A stretch of 64,000 nucleotides of DNA, from NCBI GenBank assembly GCA_012729055.1, contig JAAYDW010000053.1, forward strand, positions 20,159-84,158. The letters are read 5' to 3'. Each line of letters starts with the position of its first letter. Within the stretch, counting starts at the first letter, position 1. This document shows, in pieces, positions 53,017-62,801 of this stretch. The notes under the pieces were generated by a model, which saw only the letters and a list, made by a program, of their open reading frames with translations, had not been told where the DNA came from and did not search any database. Source of the DNA: Deltaproteobacteria bacterium. Lineage in GTDB: Bacteria > Desulfobacterota > Syntrophia > Syntrophales > Smithellaceae. A program made the position numbers and the translations under genes.

Positions 53017-53814
53017 ATGAAAAAGTTTGCTGTAACAACCGGATGGATGATTGCCGTTCTTTTTTTCGCGACGCTGGCCTGGGCCGCGCCGGTCGGAAAA
53101 GTCACAACGGTGGTCGGTAATGTCGATCTCACGCCCGCGGGCGCAACTGAGGCCAGAGCCGTGGCCGCCGGCGACGCGGTCAACGTCGGCGATATTCTTC
53201 GCACCAAAGGCAAAGCCAAGGCGGAAATTACCTTCGCCAACGGAAACATTCTGCGGCTGGCGGAAAACACGCGGCTGAAAATCACCGATTACCTGTCCGG
53301 AAAGGATAAGAATGTGAGTGTGCTGAATCTGCTCAGGGGCAAAATCCAGAACACCGTCAAATCCGTCGGCGCGGGCGGCCGCTATGAAGTGCATACACCG
53401 ACCGCCGTCTGCGGCGTCCGGGGAACCGTTTTTTACAACACGCACGCCAACGGCGCCTCCGGCGCGTTTTTTGAAGAGGGAGACGGCTACGGATACAATC
53501 CCCGCAACCCCAAAAACATTCAAACGATCCGCAAGGGCCGCGCCATGATAATTTCCGGCGCCGACCAGGCGCCGCAGGTGCGGGACATTCTTCCGGGCGA
53601 GCTCGAGAGCCTGAAAATGGAAACCAATCCGGCTTCCGCCGTATTCCAGCGCCGCGAGATGCCCCGGGACTTGGGCGGCAGAATGACCAACACGCTCGAC
53701 AAGTACAAGCCGGCCCCAGGCGACACCAAGCCTTATATTCCGACACCCGGGGTTCATGATGAGCCGTACCATCCGCCTCACCCCGAACCGCATCCCCCCT
53801 ATCACGGAAGATAA
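53017..53814 (+). CDS. Exported FecR domain protein with His/Pro-rich C-terminal tail
   Basis: GKVTTVVGNVDLTPAG...VGDILRTKGKAKAEITFANGNILRLAENTRLKI...GRYEVHTPTAVCGVRGTVF; tail HDEPYHPPHPEPHPPYHGR. ATG at 53017 after TAAGGAGG. Confidence 0.88.
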   Translation: MKKFAVTTGWMIAVLFFATLAWAAPVGKVTTVVGNVDLTPAGATEARAVAAGDAVNVGDILRTKGKAKAEITFANGNILRLAENTRLKITDYLSGKDKNVSVLNLLRGKIQNTVKSVGAGGRYEVHTPTAVCGVRGTVFYNTHANGASGAFFEEGDGYGYNPRNPKNIQTIRKGRAMIISGADQAPQVRDILPGELESLKMETNPASAVFQRREMPRDLGGRMTNTLDKYKPAPGDTKPYIPTPGVHDEPYHPPHPEPHPPYHGR

Positions 53815-53848
53815 CAAAGGAGCACATTCTAAGAACGGGAAAATCAGA

Positions 53849-53883
53849 GAGGCGGAAAACGGTTGAGAGCCGTTTTCCGCCTC
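53849..53883. terminator. Hairpin terminator between convergent genes
   Basis: GAGGCGGAAAACGG-TTGAGAG-CCGTTTTCCGCCTC. Confidence 0.75.
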
Positions 53884-53889
53884 CGGGCA

Positions 53890-54768
53890 TTAGAGGCCGC
53901 GCAGGGAATCCGGCCGGAGCCGGCCCTGGTCGCGGGACGACAAAACCTGATCCACCAGGGCGATCATTTTCTTTTTGTCTTTCTGCAGCGTGCCGGTGAC
54001 GGGCAGATAGTTCGAAGCATGCGTGCCGACGAATTTCAGATCATCCATCGTGATGTTTTCAAAAATCATTTTCATCTCGGCCAGGGTTTCAAACGGATCG
54101 AGCAGCTGAAATTCCCCTTTTTGCACCTGACGATATAAAACGGTTCCGGGCACGGGCGTGACGGTCAGGGCGGCCAGGTACCGGGGCGTCATCTCATTGA
54201 TGATCCCGGCAGTGGCCTGCGCATGGCGACGGGACGGCTCTCCCGGCCCCGCCAGCCCCAAAAGGACCATTGCCGACAAATTGATGCCGGCATCGACGAG
54301 GAGGCGGCCGGCCTTGAGCATCTCGTCGTATCCCACGCCCTTTTTGACCTTTTTCAAAAGGTCGTCATCGCCCGTCTCCACGCCGATATAGGCTTTCGTG
54401 AGGCCGGCTTCGCAAAGCGCGCCAAGCTCCTGCGGCGATTTGCCGAGCGTGCTCTGCGGCCCGACGTAGCTTCCGACGTGGCGCAGCGACGGAAACGTCG
54501 CGTAAAGCGCGCGGAGTATCTCCAAAAGCGCATCGGTTTCGATGGCGATGGCGTCGCCGTCGCAGAGAAAAACCTTCTCCACATCACGGTAATAGTTCCC
54601 CGCCAGACGGATATCCTCCAGAATTTCGGACATGGAACGCACGCGGTATTTCTTGTCTTTATACATGCCGCAGAACGTGCAGGCATTGTGGGAACAACCG
54701 ATGGTGCATTGCAGCAGATAGCTGTTGGCCTCGGAGAAAGGCCGGAAAATATTGCCTTCGTATCTCAA
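53890..54768 (-). CDS. Radical SAM protein
   Basis: LLQCTIGCSHNACTFCGMYKDKKYRVR Cys motif; YIGVETGDDDLLKKVKKG. Confidence 0.92.
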   Translation of the reverse strand: MRYEGNIFRPFSEANSYLLQCTIGCSHNACTFCGMYKDKKYRVRSMSEILEDIRLAGNYYRDVEKVFLCDGDAIAIETDALLEILRALYATFPSLRHVGSYVGPQSTLGKSPQELGALCEAGLTKAYIGVETGDDDLLKKVKKGVGYDEMLKAGRLLVDAGINLSAMVLLGLAGPGEPSRRHAQATAGIINEMTPRYLAALTVTPVPGTVLYRQVQKGEFQLLDPFETLAEMKMIFENITMDDLKFVGTHASNYLPVTGTLQKDKKKMIALVDQVLSSRDQGRLRPDSLRGL

Positions 54769-54830
54769 ATAACTTTCCTTTACCCGAATCCGGACGCGGC
54801 CGCCGCAGGCGGGGTCCGGCTGTTTTCTCT

Positions 54831-55808
54831 TTAAAGCAGGCGCTCCGCGCCGGCGATCGTTACCGTCGTTTTGATGACGCCCGGCTGTTCACGGGTGAAA
54901 ACGATCATGAACGGAATCCGGCCGCCGGGAATCACCCGCTCGTTGGAATTGTCCCGGCCTTCCGGCAGGGACAGAATTTTCAGCATATCCTCTTCAGACG
55001 CATTGGTCAGCTCCTCATCCGAAAGAATATTGCCTGCAAAGCTTGTCCGTTCGTCGAGAACGACGGCATACGCGTCCAGAATCGCCGCCTTCACCTGGAT
55101 GCGGGCGACGGCAAAGTCCGCCTGATTGACGGCCACGCCCTCCACGACCCGGATATTGCCCAGAATATAATTATTCACCACCCGCTGCCGGATTTCCTGT
55201 ACTTTGACCTGGGCCAGCACCGAATGACCCTGGTAAGGCTGCGAAGCACCGAGATACTTGCGGCCGATTTCCACGTAGCGTTCCAGCTGCTGCGGAAACA
55301 CAAAAAACAGCAAGACGGCCGGAATCACGATGATGACCAGCACCGACCAGAGCACCGCCAGCCATGCTTTGCTTTTCTTCTTCTCCGGCGCGGGCGGTGG
55401 TTCCACAGCGGCCGCCGCGGCTTCCTCCGCCTCCGGGGCAATTTCCTCTCCCGGTGAAAATTCGATGTCCGTCAGGTTGAGTCCCACCCTTTCGGACGGT
55501 TCCGGCTCCGGTTCCGGCGGCAAACTTCCCCCGGCCGGCTCTTCCGGCTCGACCTTTCGGCGAAGGGAAGCTTCGTCCGGATCGCGTTCCTTGTCGGCCG
55601 CGATGCGCGCGGGGACTGCCGGTTCAAAGGACAACCGCGCGGACGTCATTCCGGCCGCCGTCTCGCCGGCAACCGGACCTGGTTTTGCCGGACTTTCCTG
55701 GAAAAAAACGTGCCGGCAGCGGCTGCAGCGCATCCACAAACCGTCGCCTTCCATTTGAGACTCATCAAAACGGAACTTGGTCCGGCATTGTTTGCATTGA
55801 ATAATCAT
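54831..55808 (-). CDS. Zinc-ribbon (MJ0042-type) DUF3426-like membrane protein
   Basis: MIIQCKQCRTKFRFDESQMEGDGLWMRCSRCRHVFFQ, single TM, extracytoplasmic domain. Confidence 0.87.
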   Translation of the reverse strand: MIIQCKQCRTKFRFDESQMEGDGLWMRCSRCRHVFFQESPAKPGPVAGETAAGMTSARLSFEPAVPARIAADKERDPDEASLRRKVEPEEPAGGSLPPEPEPEPSERVGLNLTDIEFSPGEEIAPEAEEAAAAAVEPPPAPEKKKSKAWLAVLWSVLVIIVIPAVLLFFVFPQQLERYVEIGRKYLGASQPYQGHSVLAQVKVQEIRQRVVNNYILGNIRVVEGVAVNQADFAVARIQVKAAILDAYAVVLDERTSFAGNILSDEELTNASEEDMLKILSLPEGRDNSNERVIPGGRIPFMIVFTREQPGVIKTTVTIAGAERLL

Positions 55809-55828
55809 TTTTATCCCTCAATTCCGGA

Positions 55829-56359
55829 TCAGACGGGATTGGGAATCACATACACATCAGGCCAATGACGGTCCTGCTCGTTGAAATCCAATCCGTAGCC
55901 GACCACGAAACCGTCCTCCATGGAAAAACCGACGTAATCCGCTTCAAAGGGAATCTTTCTTCTTCCGCGTTTGTCCAGAAAGGCGCAGACCCTGATGGAG
56001 TTCGGTTTCCGGAGTTTCAGCGTATCGACGATGTGCCGAAGCGTCAGGCCGGTGTCGACGATATCTTCGATGATCAAAATGTCGCGCCCCTGAATTTCCG
56101 CATCGACATCCTTGGTGATAACAATGGTTCCGGAGCTTTCCGACCCGGCCCCGTAGCTGGCCGCGCGGATGAAATCCGTCTGGCAGGGAATGGACATGGC
56201 GCGGGCCAGGTCCGCCATGAACATAAAAGCGCCCTTCAGGACGCCGATCAAGAGCAGATCGCTTCCGGCATAGTCGCGGGAGATTTGATCGGCCAGATCT
56301 TTCACGCGCCGGGCAATCTCGGATCGGGTATAGAGAATGACTTTCTCCGGTTGGGCCAT
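55829..56359 (-). CDS. hpt: Hypoxanthine phosphoribosyltransferase
   Basis: LLIGVLKGAFMFMADLARAM, RDILIIEDIVDTGLTLRHIVDTL, YGLDFNEQDRHWPDVYVI. Confidence 0.95.
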   Translation of the reverse strand: MAQPEKVILYTRSEIARRVKDLADQISRDYAGSDLLLIGVLKGAFMFMADLARAMSIPCQTDFIRAASYGAGSESSGTIVITKDVDAEIQGRDILIIEDIVDTGLTLRHIVDTLKLRKPNSIRVCAFLDKRGRRKIPFEADYVGFSMEDGFVVGYGLDFNEQDRHWPDVYVIPNPV

Positions 56360-56432
56360 GTCGGATGGTTCCTCGTTACGGTTCGAAGGTTTTGCAATAT
56401 TAATCAAGTTATCCGGTGTCTGTCAATATAAA

Positions 56433-57251
56433 TCAGGCAAGCGCGCTGCAAAGCGACGCCAGGGTTTCGATGTTATCCCAGATCATGCCCTCCGCCAGGG
56501 CGAGCTCATCCGCCGAATGAAACTCCGATGAAAGGCTCTGCAGAATGGCGTTGAGCGGCGAAATCTCCCGGCCGAACTTTTCATAGTCGATGCGGCTGAT
56601 CATGTACTGCGACCCGTCAAAGTAGTACTTGCCCAGGCGGTTTACGTCCTCCGATCGGAACGGCCAGGTCGTTTTCCAGTGGAAGTACGCCAGGGCCGTC
56701 TCCCGAATCGCCCGGTGCGCGAACATTTCCGGCGCCAGCTCGCGGCCGACCCGGTCGGCGACGAGCCGGAAGTAGGTGACGACCAGATCGATGTCCGTCA
56801 GGCACAGGCCGTAGAGATACCAGTCGTCGAGGATCGCAAGCAGAATGCGCTGCTGCGAGCGGGGAATGAAATGGTGGCTGGGGCACAAATGCCCGGCGCA
56901 GACGTCCCGCCCGTAAAAGGAAACCGTGCGCCTGTCGTCCCCGCCGTTCTGCATCGGATGCACGAGGCAGCCGACTTTTTTTTCTTCGTCGTCCAGAAAG
57001 CCCAGGTACTCGCAGCAGTAAATGACTTCGTAGCGCTTGCGGAAATCCTCGACGGCGAAGGTCTCTGCGGCGTAGCAGCCCAGGTCGTCCGGCCCCTGCA
57101 CCATGCCGCGATAGCGCTTCGTGCGGGCGCGGAGCCGCTCAGTCAGGGCTTCGCGCGAGCTGTCCACGTAATTGTACAGGCCGCAGCAGGCTCCGCAGGA
57201 CTTGCCGGGATCCGGCTGGCACAAGACCATGATTTCCGAAGACGACGACAT
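56433..57251 (-). CDS. Cys-rich YkgJ-like putative metal-binding protein
   Basis: SCGACCGLYNYVD, YCCEYLGF, GCLVHP, CAGHLCPSHH cysteine motifs. ATG at 57251 follows GGAGGT. Confidence 0.75.
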   Translation of the reverse strand: MSSSSEIMVLCQPDPGKSCGACCGLYNYVDSSREALTERLRARTKRYRGMVQGPDDLGCYAAETFAVEDFRKRYEVIYCCEYLGFLDDEEKKVGCLVHPMQNGGDDRRTVSFYGRDVCAGHLCPSHHFIPRSQQRILLAILDDWYLYGLCLTDIDLVVTYFRLVADRVGRELAPEMFAHRAIRETALAYFHWKTTWPFRSEDVNRLGKYYFDGSQYMISRIDYEKFGREISPLNAILQSLSSEFHSADELALAEGMIWDNIETLASLCSALA

Positions 57252-57412
57252 CGAGCGCACCTCCGTTTTTTTCCTCCAAAAGACCGAATAAATTCCGGCC
57301 CGGCGCGGACGCCGCCGGGCGCGCGCCTTCTATAAAAGGATTACCATTGCAGGTCAAGAATAAAAATGGTATGACCTCACGACTTTTTTAGAAAGCAGGA
57401 CATCGAAGTTTT

Positions 57413-57814
57413 ATGGAATTGATCGAAACCATCCCTCTGCAAAACGGCCTTCGGCTCACGATCCAGGACCTGTCGCGCCGCATTGCCGCGGACACGGTAA
57501 AAGTCGAAATTTCCATTCAGATGAAAGTGAAAGTCGAAGAATCCTTCTTCGCATCCTCCGACGACCACCGTCAGCTCACCGACATCTTCGGCGACGAACT
57601 CACTTACGAGCACAAACTGGAGCGGACGTTCGTTTCCGACGCCGGAAGAGACGCCGCCCGCGCCCTGCTGCTGAAAACGTTCAAGGACAATTCCCTTCAG
57701 TATCTGTCATCGCCCAACTTCGCGCGAAAAATGGCCCTCTCGCTGCTTCGGGACATCAAAGGCAATCCCTACAAGTACCGACGGGCGCCTCTGGCCGAAG
57801 AGCCGGAAGGATAA
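57413..57814 (+). CDS. Hypothetical protein, 133 aa
   Basis: ORF upstream of and co-oriented with the radical SAM gene, promoter-like TTGCAG-17-TATGAC upstream. Confidence 0.65.
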   Translation: MELIETIPLQNGLRLTIQDLSRRIAADTVKVEISIQMKVKVEESFFASSDDHRQLTDIFGDELTYEHKLERTFVSDAGRDAARALLLKTFKDNSLQYLSSPNFARKMALSLLRDIKGNPYKYRRAPLAEEPEG

Positions 57815-57849
57815 ACGGGGCGGCAAAAACAATCAACGGAAAGCGCACC

Positions 57850-60321
57850 ATGACAAGAGATTTTTTCGAGGAGCTCCTGGCCGGCTCTGAAAAGCCCAGC
57901 CGCTACATCGGCACAGAAGTCAACGCCGTACGCAAGGAAAACGCCGCTGTGCGCTTCGCGCTGGCGTTTCCGGACACGTATGAAGTGGGCATGTCGCATC
58001 TGGGCTTGCAGATTCTCTACGCCGTGCTCAACGCCCTTCCCGGCGTCTCCGCCGAACGGTGCTTCGCCCCCTGGCCCGACCGGGAGCGCGAGCTGCGTCT
58101 CCGCGGTCTTCCGCTGACGTCGCTGGAATCCGCAAAACCGCTTGCGGATTTTGACCTTGTCGGCTTTTCTCTGCAGTACGAACTATCCTACACCAACGTC
58201 CTCACGATGCTGGATTTGGCGGGCCTTCCGCTTCGGGCCGCCGACCGGTCGGAAGGCCATCCCCTGATCATCGCGGGCGGTCCCTGCGCCTTCAATCCCG
58301 CGCCGCTTAGCGCTTTTATCGACGCTTTCGTGATCGGCGAGGGAGAAGAAGCCGTGGAAGAAATCGCCGCGGCCGTGGCGGCGGGCAAAAGTAAAAACGC
58401 GACAAGAGACGCCCTGCTGGCCGCGCTGGCGGACATCGCGGGCGTTTATGTGCCCTCCCGGCACGGCCGAACCGTCATCCGCAAGAGAAAGCCGGTCGAT
58501 CTCAACCTCTGGCGTCATCCGGTCGCGCCGGTCGTGCCGCTCATGCAGACCGTCCACGACCGGATCGTTCTCGAAATCGCCCGGGGCTGCACGCGGGGCT
58601 GCCGGTTTTGCCAGGCCGGCATGCTCTGGCGCCCTTACCGCGAAAGAAACGCGACACTGGCAGCCGACATGGCAAGCGAGGCGCTTGGGTCTACCGGACA
58701 CGATGAGGTCTCGCTTCTGGCGCTGAGCTCCGGAGACTACAGCTGCATCGAGCCGCTCATCCAAAACCTCATGTCGAAGCACTCCGGCGAAAGGGTCGCG
58801 CTGGCGCTGCCGTCTTTGCGCGTGGAGTCCCTGAGCCGGACGCTGATCGAAGAAATCAAGCGCACACGCAAAACCAGCTTCACCCTGGCGCCGGAGGCCG
58901 GAACGGACAAGATGCGCCGGATCATCAACAAGGGCAATACGGCGCAGGATCTGCTGACTTCCGTCGACCGGATCTTTGACGCCGGATGGAAATCCATCAA
59001 GCTGTACTTCATGATCGGTCTGCCCGGGGAAGAAGAAAGCGATCTGGACGGCATTGTCGATCTGGCCTACGAGGCGCTCAGGGCGGCCCGGCGCCGCGGC
59101 CAGGTTACCGTCAGCCTTTCGACCTTCGTGCCCAAACCCCACACGCCTTTTCAATGGGAAGGGCAGCTCTCGCTCGACGAAACTTACGCCCGCCAGCAGT
59201 ACATCCGGCGGCGCATGAACAACCGCCATCTGGCCGTCAAGTGGCACGATGCGCGGATGAGCCTGCTCGAAGGCTTGTTTTCCCGCGGCGATGCAACCGC
59301 AGGCGAACTCCTGCTTGCCGCCTGGCGGAAGGGCTGCCGCTTCGACGGCTGGAGCGAAATCCTGCGCTTTGACCTCTGGCAGGACGCCCTGCAGGAGGCG
59401 GGTATTTCCGTCGAAACCTGTCTGGGCGCGCGAGGACCGGCCGAGTCCCTCCCCTGGGACAACATCGACTGCGGCGTCCGCCGGGAATTTCTGCTGGCGG
59501 AAAGGCAAAAGGCCTTCGCGGACGAAGCCACGCCGGACTGCCGCTACGCGGCCTGCCAGGACTGCGGCGTCTGCAACTTCACCGAAATACAGAATATTTT
59601 TTCAACCGGCGATTTTCCCGCGCCCCAGCCGAACGTCCAGCCGCCGGCTTCGCTTCGCCGCGAAAAAGTGTACCGTCTGCGCTTCACCAAAACCGGCCGC
59701 GCGCGCTTTCTCTCGCATCTGGAACTGGCGCTCGCCATGACGCGCGCCCTGCGCCGCAGTTCCCTTGCGCTTTGCTATTCGGCGGGCTTTCACCCGCATC
59801 CGAAAATCTCTTTTGCCACCGCCACTCCGGTGGGTATGGAAAGCCGCGAGGAATATCTGGACGTCACCGCCCTGAAACATCCGGGCGATCCCGCGGCGCT
59901 GAAAAACGAAATCAACGCCGCCCTGCCCGACGGCATGGCCGTCACGGATTTGCAAGCTCTGCCGTTTGTCGCAAGCGAGCTTTCCCGGGCGCTTTACGGT
60001 TTCGACTACGAACTGTGGCTGCCCGATCGGACGGACGAAGAGCAGGTGAAAGCCATGGCCTGCCGCATCGAAAAGTTTCTGGCCGCCGGCTCGTTTCCCA
60101 TTACCCGCCAGGCCAAGGGGAAAACCGTCAGGCGCGACATCCGGCCTTTCGTTGAGCATCTGGCGTTGCTTCCCGCGGAGAAAAAAGCGACCATGACGCT
60201 CCTGCACGCCCAGAACGGCGCTGCCCGTCCGCTCGATATTCTCGAACACGTCCTGGGCGTCGCTGCCGACGAAATGAAAAACGTACGGATTCTCAAAACC
60301 AGAACGCTGCTTGCCCGATAA
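57850..60321 (+). CDS. TIGR03960-like B12-binding radical SAM protein fused to a TIGR03936/DUF2344-like C-terminal domain
   Basis: CTRGCRFCQAGMLWRPYRERN radical SAM motif; YRLRFTKTGRARFLSHLELALAMTRALRRSSLALCYSAGFHPHPKISFATATPVGMES. Confidence 0.92.
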   Translation: MTRDFFEELLAGSEKPSRYIGTEVNAVRKENAAVRFALAFPDTYEVGMSHLGLQILYAVLNALPGVSAERCFAPWPDRERELRLRGLPLTSLESAKPLADFDLVGFSLQYELSYTNVLTMLDLAGLPLRAADRSEGHPLIIAGGPCAFNPAPLSAFIDAFVIGEGEEAVEEIAAAVAAGKSKNATRDALLAALADIAGVYVPSRHGRTVIRKRKPVDLNLWRHPVAPVVPLMQTVHDRIVLEIARGCTRGCRFCQAGMLWRPYRERNATLAADMASEALGSTGHDEVSLLALSSGDYSCIEPLIQNLMSKHSGERVALALPSLRVESLSRTLIEEIKRTRKTSFTLAPEAGTDKMRRIINKGNTAQDLLTSVDRIFDAGWKSIKLYFMIGLPGEEESDLDGIVDLAYEALRAARRRGQVTVSLSTFVPKPHTPFQWEGQLSLDETYARQQYIRRRMNNRHLAVKWHDARMSLLEGLFSRGDATAGELLLAAWRKGCRFDGWSEILRFDLWQDALQEAGISVETCLGARGPAESLPWDNIDCGVRREFLLAERQKAFADEATPDCRYAACQDCGVCNFTEIQNIFSTGDFPAPQPNVQPPASLRREKVYRLRFTKTGRARFLSHLELALAMTRALRRSSLALCYSAGFHPHPKISFATATPVGMESREEYLDVTALKHPGDPAALKNEINAALPDGMAVTDLQALPFVASELSRALYGFDYELWLPDRTDEEQVKAMACRIEKFLAAGSFPITRQAKGKTVRRDIRPFVEHLALLPAEKKATMTLLHAQNGAARPLDILEHVLGVAADEMKNVRILKTRTLLAR

Positions 60322-60503
60322 AATTTTTATCCGGAAACCGACTGCGGCTCTTTGACCGGCCACGGCTGCCGATTCCATCTTGACCCCTCCCCTTTTTTCC
60401 TATAGTGATAAGGACACGTCACATCCGGCCCATGGTTTCATTTTCGTTGTCGCGGCTCTTGTCAACGCATTTCCAACCGAACCGATCCTTTGGAGGGAAA
60501 AAG

Positions 60504-62174
60504 ATGGAAGAAAAACCCTGGCACCGTCACTATGATTACAATGTTCCCACTACCATCCGTTATCCGCGTCTGGCCGTTCACCACCTGATTGAACTGCCTG
60601 CCAACTCTTACCCGGACAAGACAGCGCTGCACTATTTCGGCACCGAAATCACCTTCTGGGAATTGCGCACCCAGATCCTCCGGTTCGCCAACGCCCTGGC
60701 GGCGCTCGGCATCCAAAAGGGAGACCGGGTGGGCATTCATCTGCCCAATTGTCCCCAGTATCCGATCGCCTATTACGCGGCCCTGTCGGTCGGCGCCATC
60801 GTCGTCAATCTCAATCCGCTTTACACGCCGGATGAGTTGAAACTGATGGCCAATACCTCGGGGCTTTCCACCCTCATCACGTTCGACGTGGCGCTGCCCT
60901 CGATACGCACGTTGTGCAAAAACATCCGCATTCCCCGTGTTATCGTCACGGCTGTGACGGATTACATCAAGGGATTTCCCGTAAGCTCCGCCAAAAGCCT
61001 GGATCTGGAAGAAGGATGGCTGCATTTTTCGGAACTGCTCGATAAAACCACCTCCACCCGGCGCTCCAAGGTTGAAGTCAGTCCTCAGGATCCGGCTCTG
61101 ATTCAGTTTACCGGCGGTACGACCGGCGTTCCCAAGGGCGCCGTCCTGACGCACGGCAACGTCATCGCGGCCGTTTTTTACTGCGTCCTGTGGGGAAATC
61201 CGACCATTCCCCTCACGCCGCCGGAACGGCGCAGCGTTATGGCCGTCCTCCCCTATTTTCACGTGTACGGCAATATCGTCGTGATGAACTGGGCGATGTT
61301 TTCCTGCGCAACCCAGATTCAGGTTCCGCGCTTCAATATTGACGAGATGATGGCGCTTCTGGCCAACTTCGACAAGATCACCTTCTTCCCGACGGTCCCC
61401 ACGCTGATCACCGCGCTCATCAATCATCCCAAAGCGGAAGAACTGAATCTGGCCAAAAAGATCGGCCTTTTAAATTCCGGCGCGGCGCCGATGGCCTCGG
61501 AGCTGATCGATCAGGTCCGGGATATGGGCATTTATTTCAGCGAAGGCTACGGCCTTTCGGAATCCACTTCCGTCGGCATCAGCAACCCGGTGCTGGGCAT
61601 GAAGAAAATCGGCAGCATCGGCATTCCCATCCCGGACAACGACGTCAAACTGGTGAATGTGGATGACGGTGTAACGGAAGTCCCCGACGGCCAGCCGGGT
61701 GAAATCATCATGAAGGGACCGGTCATCATGCAGGGCTACTGGAACAATCCCCAGGAGACGGCGGGCCAGCTCAAAGACGGCTGGCTCTATACCGGCGACA
61801 TCGCCGTCCGCGATGAAGACGGGTACCTGTTTATCGTCGATCGAAAGAAGGACATGATCATCGCCGGCGGCTTCAACATCTATCCCCGGGAAATCGACGA
61901 AGTCCTCTTCCAGCACCCCAAAGTCTCCGAGGCGGTGGCCCTGGGCGTCAAAGACGAATACCGGGGCGAAACCGTCAAGGCCTTCGTCGTCCTGAAAGAA
62001 GGCCAAAGCTGCACGGCGGAGGAAATCATCTCTTTCTGCAAGGAAAAGCTCGCGCCTTACAAAGTGCCGAAGCTCGTCGAATTCCGGGAATCGATTCCCA
62101 AGTCCGCCGTCGGCAAAATCCTGCGCAAGGCGCTGCGCGAGGAAGAAGAGGCCAAGGCCAAACAAAAAAAATAA
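60504..62174 (+). CDS. Long-chain acyl-CoA ligase (AMP-forming), paralogue of 21641-23305
   Basis: LIQFTGGTTGVPKGAVLTHGN; DRKKDMIIAGGFNIYPREIDEVL. ATG at 60504 after GGAGGG. Confidence 0.95.
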   Translation: MEEKPWHRHYDYNVPTTIRYPRLAVHHLIELPANSYPDKTALHYFGTEITFWELRTQILRFANALAALGIQKGDRVGIHLPNCPQYPIAYYAALSVGAIVVNLNPLYTPDELKLMANTSGLSTLITFDVALPSIRTLCKNIRIPRVIVTAVTDYIKGFPVSSAKSLDLEEGWLHFSELLDKTTSTRRSKVEVSPQDPALIQFTGGTTGVPKGAVLTHGNVIAAVFYCVLWGNPTIPLTPPERRSVMAVLPYFHVYGNIVVMNWAMFSCATQIQVPRFNIDEMMALLANFDKITFFPTVPTLITALINHPKAEELNLAKKIGLLNSGAAPMASELIDQVRDMGIYFSEGYGLSESTSVGISNPVLGMKKIGSIGIPIPDNDVKLVNVDDGVTEVPDGQPGEIIMKGPVIMQGYWNNPQETAGQLKDGWLYTGDIAVRDEDGYLFIVDRKKDMIIAGGFNIYPREIDEVLFQHPKVSEAVALGVKDEYRGETVKAFVVLKEGQSCTAEEIISFCKEKLAPYKVPKLVEFRESIPKSAVGKILRKALREEEEAKAKQKK

Positions 62175-62220
62175 AGCGATAAAAGGATCGGACGTTTTTC
62201 CCGATCGCGTTCGCTAATGA

Positions 62221-62257
62221 AAAAGGCCCGGGGATGTTCTCCGGGCCTTTCCTTTTG
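62221..62257 (+). terminator. Rho-independent terminator
   Basis: AAAGGCCCGG-GGATGTTCT-CCGGGCCTTT followed by CCTTTTG. Confidence 0.8.
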
Positions 62258-62315
62258 TTCCGCCCGGTTTGAAGGCGGACACGGCGACCGACCCCGCCGG
62301 GCATGCAGGATTTTC

Positions 62316-62344
62316 TTGACTTCACAAAACTCCTCTTTTATAGT
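62316..62344 (+). promoter_or_regulatory. Sigma70-type promoter for the Cys-rich exported protein
   Basis: TTGACT-17 nt-TATAGT. Confidence 0.7.
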
Positions 62345-62421
62345 TGCGCCGGAAGCATGCAGGAAAGCGCATCCACGACATTTCGCCGTAAAAAATGATT
62401 ATTTCCGCAAGAGGAGGAACT

Positions 62422-62685
62422 ATGAAAAAAATCATGATCGTCGTCACGCTGCTTGCGCTTGTGTGTTTCCCGGTATGGGCCCAAAACTCTTGTGACAGTT
62501 CCTGCAACGCCAAATGCAAAGGCCAGCAGGCCACTTTCACCGCCTGCTACTCAAGCTGCAAAAGCACCTGTGTCGCCCAGAAAACGGGCAATGCCGCTCA
62601 GGACAAGGCCAACACCTGTCAGAACAAATGCTCCGGACAGGGCGCCAACTTCCAGAGCTGCTACAACAGCTGCCTGAAAAACTAA
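62422..62685 (+). CDS. Small exported Cys-rich protein with two CX3C-X9-CX3C modules
   Basis: Signal peptide MKKIMIVVTLLALVCFPVWAQ; CNAKCKGQQATFTACYSSC and CQNKCSGQGANFQSCYNSC. ATG after AGGAGG. Confidence 0.85.
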   Translation: MKKIMIVVTLLALVCFPVWAQNSCDSSCNAKCKGQQATFTACYSSCKSTCVAQKTGNAAQDKANTCQNKCSGQGANFQSCYNSCLKN

Positions 62686-62801
62686 GTCGTTTTCTGTCGG
62701 AGAAAGCGGCGCTCGTCAGTAAGCCACTTCAAAAACGCAAACGAAGACAACGGTTGAAGTGGGATCGCCCGACTGAACCAAGGATTGACTGGATACAAGC
62801 G

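Noticed and set aside
57342-57377. Interleaved inverted repeats TACCAT/AGGTCA/ATGGTA/TGACCT, pseudoknot-like order
   Set aside because: An H-type pseudoknot would need a zero-length third loop, which is not feasible. The segment also overlaps a plausible promoter (TTGCAG-17-TATGAC). At most an operator, with too little support.
58183-59508. 441-aa minus-strand ORF over the radical SAM gene
   Set aside because: Shadow ORF; the plus strand encodes a clear CxxxCxxC radical SAM protein.
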